From: Natrarchaeobius chitinivorans
GTDB taxonomy: Archaea > Halobacteriota > Halobacteria > Halobacteriales > Natrialbaceae
DNA length: 64,000 bases
Direction: 5' to 3'
Assembly: GCF_003841505.1 (NCBI RefSeq)
Contig: NZ_REGA01000010.1
Coordinates: forward strand, 62,001 to 126,000
Shown: positions 27,010 through 35,283 of the stretch, piece by piece
Layout: every line of letters begins with the position of its first letter
How positions within the stretch are numbered: the stretch's first letter is position 1
Position numbers and translations under genes: made by a program
The notes under the pieces: model-generated
Told to the model about the DNA's origin: nothing
The model's input: only the letters and a program-made list of their open reading frames with translations
Database searches by the model: none

Positions 27010-27870
27010 TTATCGCCCGACGGCCCAGACCGCGACCGCAAGCGAGCCGACGGTCCAGAGGGCCAGACCGATCAGACTCGAGACCGGCGAGGCGACGGTG
27101 GGGCCGGTTCCGGACGCGACCATCACCGTCGTCTCGAGCACCAGTCCGCGGTATGCGCTGAGCGGACTTGCCGCCAGCGCGTACAGTAGATCCGAGTCGC
27201 CGACGATCCCCTCGGCCAGCCCGTAGACGATCGCGAGATCGAACCCGACGAGCAACGCGACGAGCGCGAGGACCGAGAGGCCGAGCGCGCTCCTGGTCGC
27301 GCTGACGAGCGACGAAATCGCGATTGCCACTGCGAGCACGGCGAGCCCGAAGAGGACGGTCAACACGAGAAACCGGGCGAACAGGATGGGCGAGTCCGCC
27401 CCCGAATGGCTGGCGTAGACGCTGACGGGATCGTCGCCGCCGACGGCGATCGCGACGGCTGCGATCGCGAGCGGAACCGCGATCGTCACGGCCAGTCCGA
27501 CCGCTCGTCCCGCGTACACGCCGACCACCAGCTCCCGTGCCGAGACGGGGTACGTCTCGAGGACGTCGAGTTCGCCCCGTTGCTCGTCGCCGAGGATCGC
27601 CCGGTAGCCGAACGCGATCGCGACGACCGGGACGAGCAACTCGAGGGGCGTGAGGAGGTCGACGATCGACGGGAGGTAGCCGGCCGTGAACCCGTCGCCG
27701 ATCCAGGTGACGCCGACGACGACCGCCGTCAGCGCTGCCGCGAGCAGGAGCAACGACCGGGAACGGGCGACGGTCCGTATCTCCCGGACCGCGATCGCCT
27801 CGAGCAGCCGTCGGCGCGCCGGCGGGGTGCGAGCACGACCGTCGGCAGGAGAGGATTCCGGCGGACTCAC
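27010..27870 (-). CDS. nosY: NosY-type ABC transporter permease
   Basis: 286 residues with six membrane helices after a basic cytoplasmic start (RRRLLEAIAVREIRT). The loop RAILGDEQRGELDVLETYP is typical of NosY and other ABC-2 permeases. It is the last gene of a nosD-nosF-nosY operon and overlaps nosF by four bases. NosFY with NosD form an ATP-driven complex that moves copper or sulfur and remodels NosL in nitrous oxide reductase assembly. With no nosZ nearby the client is open. Confidence 0.85.
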   Translation of the reverse strand: MSPPESSPADGRARTPPARRRLLEAIAVREIRTVARSRSLLLLAAALTAVVVGVTWIGDGFTAGYLPSIVDLLTPLELLVPVVAIAFGYRAILGDEQRGELDVLETYPVSARELVVGVYAGRAVGLAVTIAVPLAIAAVAIAVGGDDPVSVYASHSGADSPILFARFLVLTVLFGLAVLAVAIAISSLVSATRSALGLSVLALVALLVGFDLAIVYGLAEGIVGDSDLLYALAASPLSAYRGLVLETTVMVASGTGPTVASPVSSLIGLALWTVGSLAVAVWAVGR

Positions 27871-28622
27871 GTCGTCACCCCCTGGACGCGAACGGTTCGG
27901 GTGTCGCCGGTGATCGACTCCTCGTAGGCGTCCCGCAGGGAATCGACGCCGACGCGATCGCAGACGTCCCCGGGGTCGCCGCGATCGACGATCGCGCCGT
28001 CGTCGAGTATCGCGACCTCGTGGGCGTTTCGCTCGACGAGCTCGAGGTCGTGGGAGCTGAGGACGATCGCGGTGCCCGCCGCCGCGAGTTCCGTCGCGAC
28101 CTCGAAGACGTGCGTGCTCATACCGGGATCGAGACCGCTCGCGGGTTCGTCGAGGACGACGACGGGTGGATCGCCGATCGTCGCCTGGGCGATGCCGACC
28201 AGCCGCGTCATGCCGCCCGAAAGGGCATCGACCGGTCGGTCTGCGGCGTCCGCGAGGCCAACGCGCTCGAGACGCTCGAGTGTGGCCCCGTCGCCCTCGC
28301 CGACGAGGGATCCGTAAAACTGGAGCGTCTCACGGACGGTAAATCCGGGGCGAAACGCCGGCTGCTGGGGGAGGTAGCCGATTCGGCGCGCCGCGTCTGG
28401 GCCGCGGTCGGTGACGGTGCCGCCGGTCGGCTCGAGGAGGCCCGAAAGCACCCGGAGAAGCGTCGTCTTTCCGGAGCCGTTCGGGCCGATCAGCGCCGTC
28501 ACCGCGTCGGCGCGGATCGGGAGCGTGACTCCCTCGAGGACGGAGACCGATCCGTACTCGTGGTCGACGTCCTGTGCGTGCAGTACCGGTTCGGTCGACG
28601 GTGGTGTATGCCGTTCGCTCAT
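27867..28622 (-). CDS. nosF: NosF-type ABC transporter ATPase
   Basis: 251 residues from MSERHTPP; the ATG overlaps the nosD stop (ATGA), which decides this start over the longer frame to 28673. Walker A GPNGSGKTT (about 44-52), signature LSGGMTRL (about 138), Walker B VVVLDEPAS and switch SSHDLEL are all intact. It energises the NosY-type permease encoded directly downstream with a four-base overlap. Confidence 0.9.
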   Translation of the reverse strand: MSERHTPPSTEPVLHAQDVDHEYGSVSVLEGVTLPIRADAVTALIGPNGSGKTTLLRVLSGLLEPTGGTVTDRGPDAARRIGYLPQQPAFRPGFTVRETLQFYGSLVGEGDGATLERLERVGLADAADRPVDALSGGMTRLVGIAQATIGDPPVVVLDEPASGLDPGMSTHVFEVATELAAAGTAIVLSSHDLELVERNAHEVAILDDGAIVDRGDPGDVCDRVGVDSLRDAYEESITGDTRTVRVQGVTT

Positions 28623-30559
28623 GGTGATGGTCCCTGCTCGATTCGTTCGCACGACCAGGCCCGATCGGCCCACGGCGTCTCCGCGAGCAGGTCCTGGTTG
28701 TTCGGCTCACACGTCGGCGCGAGGTCGACGACGCTGCCGGTTCGCATCCCCGGAACGGTCCCCTGGAGCCCGGAGATCGCCTCGAGCGCCGGGGAGCGAG
28801 CGAGCGTCTCTGCGCCGTCGGTTCGGTGGAGTTGCCGGTCGACCGGTGCCGTTGGCGAGTACGACCCGTCGACCGTTCGGTCGCCGGTGAGACTACTCGC
28901 CCCCTGCCAGTAGTTGCCCGTCCCGTCGTGGGTCCAGACGCGAAGCGGTCCGGTGCCGGCGTCGGCGTGGACGTCGTTCTCGACGAAGTCGTTCTCGAGG
29001 ACCTGGTTCGTCGGCAACATCGCGCGAACCTGAGCTCCGATCTCGTTGCCGGCGACGACGTTGCCCTCGTAGCGCGATCCCGTTGCGTCGATCCGGAGCC
29101 CGACGCGGTTGTCGACGAGGAGGTTGTCGGCGACGTACGAGTCGCTGCCGTCCGGGTAGAGCCCGTACTCCGCCCCGCGAATCTCGTTGTTCACGATGGC
29201 GTTTCGCTCCGGTCCGGTCATAACGTAGATCCCGGTGTTCGACTGGTTCGCGACCCGGTTGTCCGCGAGCAACGCCTCGGAGGTGTGCATCAGGTGGATG
29301 CCGAGTCGGTTTCCCTCGAGCGTGGAGTCCCGGACGACCAGTCCGGTCGATCGATGCGAGTAGATTCCGTCTCTGCCGTCGGAGACGGTCACGCGTTCGA
29401 CGACGCTCGGCGAGTGAAACGCGAGGATGCCGGCGTGACCGTCCTCCCAGCGGTCGGGGCTGTCGACGGTGACGTCGCGGACGACGGATCCGGCGCTTCG
29501 CCGGAGGACGATGCCGGTGATCTCCGAGTCGACGGACACGTCCTCGATCAGCGATTCGTTCGCCGTGTGCATCCCGATCCCGGCGTCGCCGCCTGCGTAG
29601 TTCGCCTCGAAGGTTTCGTCCCACGCGCCGTCGGGTTCGTCGTCCCCGGGAAGTTCGCCGCTTCCCTGTCGTTGTGATCCCGAGCCGGCGACGGCGAGGC
29701 CGACGACGGCGGTACGGTCCGCCGTCGCGGTGATCACCGTCCCGTTTCCGTCGCCCCGGATCGTCACGTCGCCCTCGCCGCGAAGCGTGATCGACCGATC
29801 GATCTCGAGGGTCTCGTCGTAGGTTCCGTCGGGAACGAGTACGGTCGTGTTCTCGGGTGCGGCGTCGATCGCCTCCTGTACCGTGTCGGCGTCCTCGCCG
29901 ACGACGGTGGAGACGGGCCGGTCGCGTAGCGTGGAGACGTCCTCGACGCGTTCGTCTGCCTCTCGGTGCTGGTCGTCGACCCGGTCGCGGACGACCGTCG
30001 CGTCGTCCGTCTCGACGTCCCGATCCAGCAGTTGCTCCCACGTGACGATCGAACCGCCGTGGGAATCGGCGAACGCCGTCGCGTCGTCGCGATCCGCGAA
30101 GGGAACGATCGTCTCCCCGCTCGGCGTCTCGGCGTCGCTCCCGACCACGAACCACGCGGATTCGGCGTCGGTCCACGCCGGCTCCCGGTCGGCCGTCGGA
30201 TAGCCCGCAGCCGACAGTTCGGCGTCGACGCTGGAGTAATCGCTCACGTAGACGGTCCGCGGGTGCCCGAACCGGTCCGTGTGGCCGTCCTCTCGAAACG
30301 AGGCGACGAACGTCTCGACGCCGTAGTAGCCCACGACGTACTCGTACTGGGAGTAAAACACCTGCGCCCTCGGCAACCGAACGTCGTCCTCGAGTCCGTA
30401 CTCGTCCTCGAGGGCGAGCCCCATCGACACCGTATCGTCGAAGTGGACCGGGTCGGGATCGCTCGTCTCGCCGTCGACGACGAAGACGCCGACCGCGACG
30501 ACGGCGATCACGAGGCCGACCGCGACGACGAGCAGACGGATTCGCTGGCGCTCGATCAC
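28619..30559 (-). CDS. nosD: NosD-type beta-helix protein with an N-terminal Cys-free NosL-like domain
   Basis: 646 residues. An uncleaved or signal helix (8-28) is followed by a domain (about 40-215) whose pattern (TVYVSDYSS, AWFVVGSD, VPFADRDDATAFADSHGG) is that of the NosL fold, but it contains no Cys and so lacks the NosL copper motif. From about 225 (DTVQEAIDAAPENTT) a right-handed beta-helix with PbH1 repeats makes up the NosD part. Three Cys-containing or polar tails follow near the C-terminus (APTCEPNN, WSCERIE). It starts the nosDFY operon. NosD binds the client protein outside the membrane and partners with NosF and NosY. Confidence 0.88.
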   Translation of the reverse strand: MIERQRIRLLVVAVGLVIAVVAVGVFVVDGETSDPDPVHFDDTVSMGLALEDEYGLEDDVRLPRAQVFYSQYEYVVGYYGVETFVASFREDGHTDRFGHPRTVYVSDYSSVDAELSAAGYPTADREPAWTDAESAWFVVGSDAETPSGETIVPFADRDDATAFADSHGGSIVTWEQLLDRDVETDDATVVRDRVDDQHREADERVEDVSTLRDRPVSTVVGEDADTVQEAIDAAPENTTVLVPDGTYDETLEIDRSITLRGEGDVTIRGDGNGTVITATADRTAVVGLAVAGSGSQRQGSGELPGDDEPDGAWDETFEANYAGGDAGIGMHTANESLIEDVSVDSEITGIVLRRSAGSVVRDVTVDSPDRWEDGHAGILAFHSPSVVERVTVSDGRDGIYSHRSTGLVVRDSTLEGNRLGIHLMHTSEALLADNRVANQSNTGIYVMTGPERNAIVNNEIRGAEYGLYPDGSDSYVADNLLVDNRVGLRIDATGSRYEGNVVAGNEIGAQVRAMLPTNQVLENDFVENDVHADAGTGPLRVWTHDGTGNYWQGASSLTGDRTVDGSYSPTAPVDRQLHRTDGAETLARSPALEAISGLQGTVPGMRTGSVVDLAPTCEPNNQDLLAETPWADRAWSCERIEQGPSP

Positions 30560-30652
30560 GGTCGACTTTGGAACTGACGCTATCTATACCGTCTGGTCCG
30601 ACGCTCGAAAGTCGGCCGTAAGGACTTGGTTCGTCCCCGCCGATCGGCAACT

Positions 30653-31096
30653 ATGTACGATACGATCCTCGTGCCGACGGACGGCTCGGAGAAGTCCACC
30701 GTCGCGCTCGAGCACGCCATCGATCTCGCGTCGACCTACGACGCGACGTTACACGCCCAGTACGTCGTCGAGTCCTCGCCCGCGTTCTCGGCTGAACTGG
30801 ACGAAACGACCGAAGAGGAGATCTACGGCTCGCTGTTCGACGCCGGCCGCCGGGCGGTCGACGAGGTCGCCGCTCGAGCCGACGACGACGGCGTTCCGGA
30901 GGTCGAAACTGTCGTCGATCGCGGTCGGCCCCACGAGGAGATTCTCGGGTACGCCGACGACGCCGACGTCGACCTCGTCGTCATGGCGACTGCCGGCCGA
31001 ACGGGGGAATCCCGCGAACTGATCGGCAGCGTCGCGGAACGGGTCGTTCGCTCGTCGCCGGTCCCGGTTCTCACCGTCGCCGCGGACGACGAGTAA
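30653..31096 (+). CDS. Universal stress protein, UspA family
   Basis: 147 residues from MYDTILVPTDGSE. The fold is the Rossmann-like UspA fold; the ATP-binding loop is ATAGRTGESRELIGSVAERV near the C-terminus, matching the G-2x-G-9x-G(S/T) motif of ATP-binding members. The in-frame extension to 30626 is outside the family alignment. Haloarchaea hold dozens of these genes and individual roles are mostly unknown. It is divergent from nosD. Downstream lie a family 2 repeat and a family 1 repeat. Confidence 0.9.
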   Translation: MYDTILVPTDGSEKSTVALEHAIDLASTYDATLHAQYVVESSPAFSAELDETTEEEIYGSLFDAGRRAVDEVAARADDDGVPEVETVVDRGRPHEEILGYADDADVDLVVMATAGRTGESRELIGSVAERVVRSSPVPVLTVAADDE

Positions 31097-31124
31097 CGCC
31101 ACGACCGAAAAGATTCCTGTCGTT

Positions 31125-31211
31125 TCATACGGTTTACTGCAAGGTAGTACCGGATCGACCGCGGGACGGAACCCGGTCGCTCCGGTACACAGTTGCAGCA
31201 ATCCGTATCAG
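31125..31211. repeat. 87-bp palindromic element, family 2, copy 3
   Basis: Starts TCATACGGTTTACTGCAA and ends TTGCAGCAATCCGTATCAG, a near-perfect 18-base terminal inverted repeat. Inner arms GTACCGG and CCGGTAC also pair. It is the cleanest copy. It lies 18 bases before a family 1 element. Confidence 0.9.
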
Positions 31212-31228
31212 TCCGGCAGGAACGCCCT

Positions 31229-31314
31229 CTATAGTAACAACTGGAACTATTTACACACTGATCGCACGACAGCTGTGCGATCAGGTGTGCAGTGACTTCC
31301 AGTGGCTACTATAC
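31229..31314. repeat. 86-bp palindromic element, family 1, copy C
   Basis: Starts CTATAGTAACAACTGGAAC and ends CTTCCAGTGGCTACTATAC. The changes in one arm (TGGAA) are matched in the other (TTCCA), a compensatory pair that suggests the fold or symmetry is maintained or was recently copied. It ends 35 bases before the next stress-protein gene. Confidence 0.88.
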
Positions 31315-31348
31315 TACTATCAGCCTCGAGCGAGTAGTCGAGCGTGAG

Positions 31349-31801
31349 ATGTACGAACGGGTACTCTTGCCGACGGACATGAGTCCCGGCGTCGACGACG
31401 CCATCGATCACGCGATCGACGCCGCGAAGCGATACGACGCGACGTTACACGTCCTGTACGTCGTCGACGCGGAGGCGTACAGCTCCTACCCCGGCGACGA
31501 GTACGTCCACGAGTTCGAAGGGTTAGAGAGTGCCCTCGAGCAGGCCGGTCGCGACGCCGTCGAGGAGATCTCCCGGCGGGCCGACGAGGCCGGCGTCGAG
31601 ACGGAGACGATCGTCAGACACGGCGTCCCCCACGAGGAGATCCTCGTCTACATGGACGAGTCGGACGTCGACCTGACGGTCGTCGGATCGAAAAACCGCA
31701 CTGGCGAGTACCGGCGCCTGCTCGGGAGCGTCGCCGAGCGCGTCGCGAACATGGCGGAACGGCCGGTGACCATCGTGAAAACGCCGGTCGACGAGGAGTA
31801 A
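31349..31801 (+). CDS. Universal stress protein, UspA family
   Basis: 150 residues from MYERVLLPTDMSPG. ATP-binding loop GSKNRTGEYRRLLGSVAERV is present, with Lys-Asn in place of the more usual His-Gly. The in-frame extension to 31292 starts inside the family 1 repeat, so the Met at 31349 is the real start. It probably uses promoter sequence at the repeat edge (ACTATACTACTATC). Same strand as the previous stress gene; the two were probably produced by duplication. Confidence 0.9.
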   Translation: MYERVLLPTDMSPGVDDAIDHAIDAAKRYDATLHVLYVVDAEAYSSYPGDEYVHEFEGLESALEQAGRDAVEEISRRADEAGVETETIVRHGVPHEEILVYMDESDVDLTVVGSKNRTGEYRRLLGSVAERVANMAERPVTIVKTPVDEE

Positions 31802-31856
31802 TTCGACGCGGAAAACGGTCGGTACAGTTTTCCTTTCTTCGTCCCAATTCGAGGGT

Positions 31857-32285
31857 ATGTCACGACTCCTGTTCGGTGTGCTGGGCGTGCTCATCGCACT
31901 CGTTCCGCGGGCCGTAATCGAGACCTACGAGCAAATCGTCTTCGAGAATCCGGAGGAGTGTACGGCCAAGCCGTGGCTCGAGCCGGCGGTACGAGCGGAA
32001 GGTGTCGTTTACGCGCTGGCCGGTCTCGTCGGCGGTCGGAGCTACGGCTGGGTGATGAACGTCGCGGGAGTCGCCGGCCTCCTCGCAGCGCTCGCACCCG
32101 AGCGGTACCTCGAGGCCGGCGTCTCGATCGCGTACGACCACTCCGACGACGTGGCCTGGAACGATGGTGTCGTCCCCGCGGTCCGGGTCATCGGCGTCGT
32201 CGCCGTGGTCCTCACACTCCGAGCCATCGGCCAACGCCGTCGGGACGCGTCGGCTCAGCTCGAGGACGGCTCGACCACCGACTGA
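31857..32285 (+). CDS. Small membrane protein of unknown function
   Basis: 142 residues with hydrophobic segments at about 3-20, 48-63, 66-82 and 110-128, separated by charged loops (EECTAKPWLEP). It starts 55 bases after the stress-protein gene and is probably co-transcribed. The family is common in haloarchaea, but I cannot assign a function. Its stop codon (GAC TGA TACGG) is embedded in the edge of a family 2 repeat. Confidence 0.7.
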   Translation: MSRLLFGVLGVLIALVPRAVIETYEQIVFENPEECTAKPWLEPAVRAEGVVYALAGLVGGRSYGWVMNVAGVAGLLAALAPERYLEAGVSIAYDHSDDVAWNDGVVPAVRVIGVVAVVLTLRAIGQRRRDASAQLEDGSTTD

Positions 32286-32368
32286 TACGGTTTGCTGTAA
32301 CGAACTGCGGCTGGGACCGCAGGACGGTCGTGGTTCCACTGGTGACGACTGTCAGCAGCCCGTACGAA
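32282..32368. repeat. 87-bp palindromic element, family 2, copy 4
   Basis: Starts CTGATACGGTTTGCTGTAAC and ends GTCAGCAGCCCGTACGAA. It exactly fills the gap between two converging genes: the left edge includes the TGA of the membrane-protein gene, and the DoxX-like gene ends at 32376. This position would suit a bidirectional terminator. Confidence 0.85.
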
Positions 32369-32375
32369 CGCTGGC

Positions 32376-32963
32376 CTATCCCAGCAGGTACCGTAGCCAC
32401 GGGTTCGATCGAACGATCGACGTCTCCTCGAGGGTTCCGTCCACGCCAGCGAGTCTCCCGGCACCCCAGGCTGCGAGTCCGAACAGCAACAGCATGTAGA
32501 CGAACGAGCTGTCGATGAAGTACCCGTTTTCCATCGGGAATCCGGCGGCCAGTCCGCCCTGCCAGGCGGCGGTCCAGAAAAACAGCATCTGGATCGCGCC
32601 CATCAACGCGGCGAACCGGAAGAACGCGCCGAACAGAAGCGCCAGTCCGATGAGAACCTGTCCGAAGATGACCATCGGATCGACGATGGCGGCGTACTCG
32701 CCAAAGCTCACGAACAGCCCGTGAAGCGGGTTCGCTTCGGGGACGGCGTGGTTCAGAAACCCGGCCGAGGACCAGGCGAGCGGATCGCCCCACCCGCCTT
32801 CCGCTAACTTCGCGAGTCCGGCCTGCAGGAAGACCCAGGCCATGACGAGCCGAAGCCCGAATATCGAGTATGCGAGCCAGGTATCTGAGTAGTTGAACGA
32901 GACGGTGCGGCCGAGCAGCGTCGATTCGAGCGTTCGTTCCGTCGGTTGACGTTTCGTTGCCAT
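32376..32963 (-). CDS. DoxX/TQO-small-subunit-type membrane protein
   Basis: 195 residues from MATKRQPTER. Four membrane helices (about 30-50, 85-105, 110-135, 145-165) with RLVMAWVFLQAGLAKL, the Arg/Lys pattern of DoxX and DoxD proteins. Relatives include the small subunit of archaeal thiosulfate:quinone oxidoreductase and membrane redox partners. Upstream sequence to 33209 in the same frame has no family similarity. A TATA-like box (AATATTAC on the minus strand) lies near 32992-32999. Function here is unknown; quinone-linked redox is a guess. Confidence 0.8.
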   Translation of the reverse strand: MATKRQPTERTLESTLLGRTVSFNYSDTWLAYSIFGLRLVMAWVFLQAGLAKLAEGGWGDPLAWSSAGFLNHAVPEANPLHGLFVSFGEYAAIVDPMVIFGQVLIGLALLFGAFFRFAALMGAIQMLFFWTAAWQGGLAAGFPMENGYFIDSSFVYMLLLFGLAAWGAGRLAGVDGTLEETSIVRSNPWLRYLLG

Positions 32964-33190
32964 CTGTAATATCGACGATGTGGTTCTACACAGGTAATAT
33001 TCGGTGCAATTCCTGGCTACTGATAATTCTCGAAAGCTACCCGTGACGACATAGACCGGATCGTCGGTCGAGGTCTGCCGCCCTGGTGTCGCGCCAACGG
33101 TGTCGCCTCTGGTCCGTTTCGACGGTAGGTGACGACCTCGACCCAGCACCGAGGACAGCACGATACCGCATCGAAACCCGCGAGGTACAC

Positions 33191-33197
33191 CTTTTTG
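33191..33197 (+). promoter_or_regulatory. TATA-like box of a universal stress gene
   Basis: CCTTTTTG centred 27 bases before the ATG at 33221, with no leader left for a ribosome site. It fits a leaderless haloarchaeal transcript. Confidence 0.45.
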
Positions 33198-33220
33198 TCG
33201 GCTGATCACAAATTACACGT

Positions 33221-33637
33221 ATGAACGTCCTCGTTCCGATAGACGATTCCGATCCGGCGACCAACGCCGTCGAGCACGCCGCAGAGACGTTCTCCGGTGA
33301 GGATTTAACGTTCGTTCACGTGATCTCTCCGAATACGGGGATGTACGGTGAAGGGGCGATATACGCGTACGACGAAGTCCTCGATGCACGCCGGGAGGCG
33401 GCGGAGGACCTGTTCGCGGCGGCTACCGAAATCGCGTCCGAACACGGCTGTCGCGTCGAAACCGAGACGATCATCGGCCTTCCGGCTCGAGAGATCGTCG
33501 AGTTCGCGGAGGAATCAGACGTCGATCACATCGTGATCGGCAGTCACGGCCGGTCGGGAGCGTCGCGCGTCCTCCTCGGGAGCGTCGCCGAAAAGATCGT
33601 CCGCCGGGCACCGGTGCCGGTGACCGTCGTTCGGTAG
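33221..33637 (+). CDS. Universal stress protein, UspA family
   Basis: 138 residues, a compact single UspA domain. It starts MNVLVPIDDSD and has the complete ATP-binding loop IGSHGRSGASRVLLGSVAEKI followed by RRAPVPVTVV. It is monocistronic: a TATA box lies just upstream and repeat-bearing intergenic DNA follows. Divergent from the DoxX-like gene. Confidence 0.92.
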   Translation: MNVLVPIDDSDPATNAVEHAAETFSGEDLTFVHVISPNTGMYGEGAIYAYDEVLDARREAAEDLFAAATEIASEHGCRVETETIIGLPAREIVEFAEESDVDHIVIGSHGRSGASRVLLGSVAEKIVRRAPVPVTVVR

Positions 33638-33977
33638 AGTACCAGCTGATACGGGCTATGGAATAGTAATAACTGAAACGGTTTACACACCGATCGCCGA
33701 TCCGTCTGGCGATCGGGTGTGCAATAACTTTCGGTGGCTACTATAGTCACTAGCGGCGCGTGGCAACGGATAATTGATTTTATAGCGGAAAGAGTCACAT
33801 CAGTCACTATCAGTACAGCTCAGATACTCTTCTATGGGTGAAAATTAACAAATCTTATATACTGTATCCTACAGCTAGTGAGTATCAAATGCTAGCTTGT
33901 GACACTACAGTGGGACGCTATCACGCCTCTCTCACCTGTTGGTCGGAACGCACCTACGCCCAGATGAGTGATCACGG
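33638..33977. other. Intergenic region with a family 1 repeat and AT-rich promoter sequence
   Basis: About 340 bases. A fragment CTGATACGG just after the stress-gene stop resembles the edge of a family 2 repeat, followed directly by family 1 copy D. From 33760 to 33890 the sequence is AT-rich with candidate TATA boxes (AATCTTATATACTG) for the next gene. No gene is supported. Confidence 0.5.
33661..33746. repeat. 86-bp palindromic element, family 1, copy D
   Basis: Starts GAATAGTAATAACTGAAACG and ends CTTTCGGTGGCTACTATAG. The inner arms CACACCGATCGCC and GGCGATCGGGTGTG pair perfectly except for the final base, giving the longest central hairpin of the family. Confidence 0.88.
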
Positions 33978-34823
33978 ATGAGCAAGTGGGCCGTGTTGGT
34001 CGTCACCGCCCTGGAGGAGATTCAACAAAGCATGCACGAGGGACCGTTCGACGAGCCGATTGGCTGGGTGATGCTGGCACTGTTCGGCGTTACGGTCGTC
34101 GCTGGCCCCCTACTCATGGTCGTCGGTGGCAAAAAGTTACAGCAGGCTTTCAGTGTGTTCACGAACGAACCAGTCGGGGCCGGTGAGGTCCACCTCGAAG
34201 ACGGCATCGTCGAGGTGGAGGGAACTGCCCAGCGCTTCGAGAAAACACTCACCGGCAAGTACAGCAACGAAACGGCACTCGCCCAGTCCTGGAAGCGCGA
34301 GCGAAAACAGGAGCGAGAGCAAGACGACGGGAGTACGAACACGACCTGGACGACAGTCAACAGGGGAAGCAACGCCGTTCCGTTTCTGGTTGAAGACGAT
34401 ACAGGAGCCGTCGTCGTCGATGCCCGCAGTGCGGATCTTTCGATTTCGACGTCCCGTATTCGAAGACGCCGACGGCTATTGCCCTGGCGCAAGAGCCGCA
34501 AAAACCGGCGGTACCGGGAGTACGAAGGCCGGATCGAACCCGGTGACGGTGTCCACGTCTACGGACAGGTTACCAGTACGGCACAGGAAACCCCGCCTTT
34601 GACGGACGATCCCGCCTACATCGGTGACGGCGACGACGTCTCTAACTTCCTCGTCTCGAAGGGATCGGAGCTACGGACCGTGCTTCGACTCTCACTGTTC
34701 GGCCTGCTCGTGTTCGTGGTGGGTGCCGTATTCGTTCCGATCGGCATTGTCATGTTTCTGCTCGCGCTCGAAGCGGTGGTCGGTATCGGTGCCGGCTCAT
34801 GGCTGATCGACCTGCTTTCGTGA
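33978..34823 (+). CDS. GIDE-like membrane protein (E3-ligase-related fold without a RING)
   Basis: 281 residues. Membrane helix at about 29-50, a soluble domain of about 165 residues, then two C-terminal helices (about 235-278). The middle has the GIDE pattern: VEVEGTAQ, GKYSNETALAQSW, VPFLVEDDTGAVVVDARSADL and EGRIEPGDGVHVYGQV. In eukaryotic MUL1/GIDE this domain is followed by a RING finger; none is present here. Archaeal and bacterial relatives are of unknown function. A highly basic patch (RIRRRRRLLPWRKSRKNRR) sits inside the domain, unusual in an acidic proteome. Assignment rests on pattern and should be treated as fold-level only. Confidence 0.65.
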   Translation: MSKWAVLVVTALEEIQQSMHEGPFDEPIGWVMLALFGVTVVAGPLLMVVGGKKLQQAFSVFTNEPVGAGEVHLEDGIVEVEGTAQRFEKTLTGKYSNETALAQSWKRERKQEREQDDGSTNTTWTTVNRGSNAVPFLVEDDTGAVVVDARSADLSISTSRIRRRRRLLPWRKSRKNRRYREYEGRIEPGDGVHVYGQVTSTAQETPPLTDDPAYIGDGDDVSNFLVSKGSELRTVLRLSLFGLLVFVVGAVFVPIGIVMFLLALEAVVGIGAGSWLIDLLS

Positions 34824-35283
34824 GCAGGTCACCTCTTGTAGCTCTGCCAGAGAGACACGAGGCCGACCGGCGGACTGACACCTCTTGCGCTGTAGGTCTA
34901 GTTAGACATCAAGAAATGGCAGTGAGTGCCGAAATCGCCCACAGTCGAGGGACATTTCGGCCATTCGTACTCGTTATCGCCCATTCGCACTCGTTATACT
35001 ATCGAACAGAGTGGACTGCAAACCTGAAACTCCCACCGCTCGGGATTTCGCCACGTGAACGCCGAGGAGGATGGTAACAGGAGACGTATCGCTTCTACTC
35101 TTCGTAGCCGATCGATATCGAGGCGAGTCCCCCCTTTCGGGAACTTTCGACGTCGAGCGAACCCAGACGGGATTCCGGGCTGCCAGGAATCACCCTCCGG
35201 CTATTTGAACTCGAGAACCGAATTATCACCCGTCGACCGACGCCGATCGCATCGCCGACACACCACTGACACAACCCACAATA
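34824..35283. other. Intergenic region without a supported gene
   Basis: About 460 bases. Contains a tandem 20-base duplication at 34961-34998 (CCATTCGTACTCGTTAT and CCATTCGCACTCGTTAT). The last 70 bases probably hold the promoter of the CBS-domain gene (ATTTGAACTC and CCGAATTATCACC). No RNA gene or reading frame is convincing. Confidence 0.45.
34961..34998. repeat. Tandem 20-base direct repeat
   Basis: Two copies of CCATTCGYACTCGTTAT with a period of exactly 20 bases. One substitution separates them over 17 positions. It is a small local duplication with no known role. Confidence 0.7.

Noticed and set aside
25945-30559. A full nitrous oxide reductase operon
   Set aside because: No nosZ-like gene with CuZ or CuA motifs is present, so only the accessory genes can be named.
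28893-30650. Arg-rich 585-codon frame on the minus strand
   Set aside because: Frame-shifted shadow of nosD; Arg-rich text is typical of wrong-frame translation of haloarchaeal genes.
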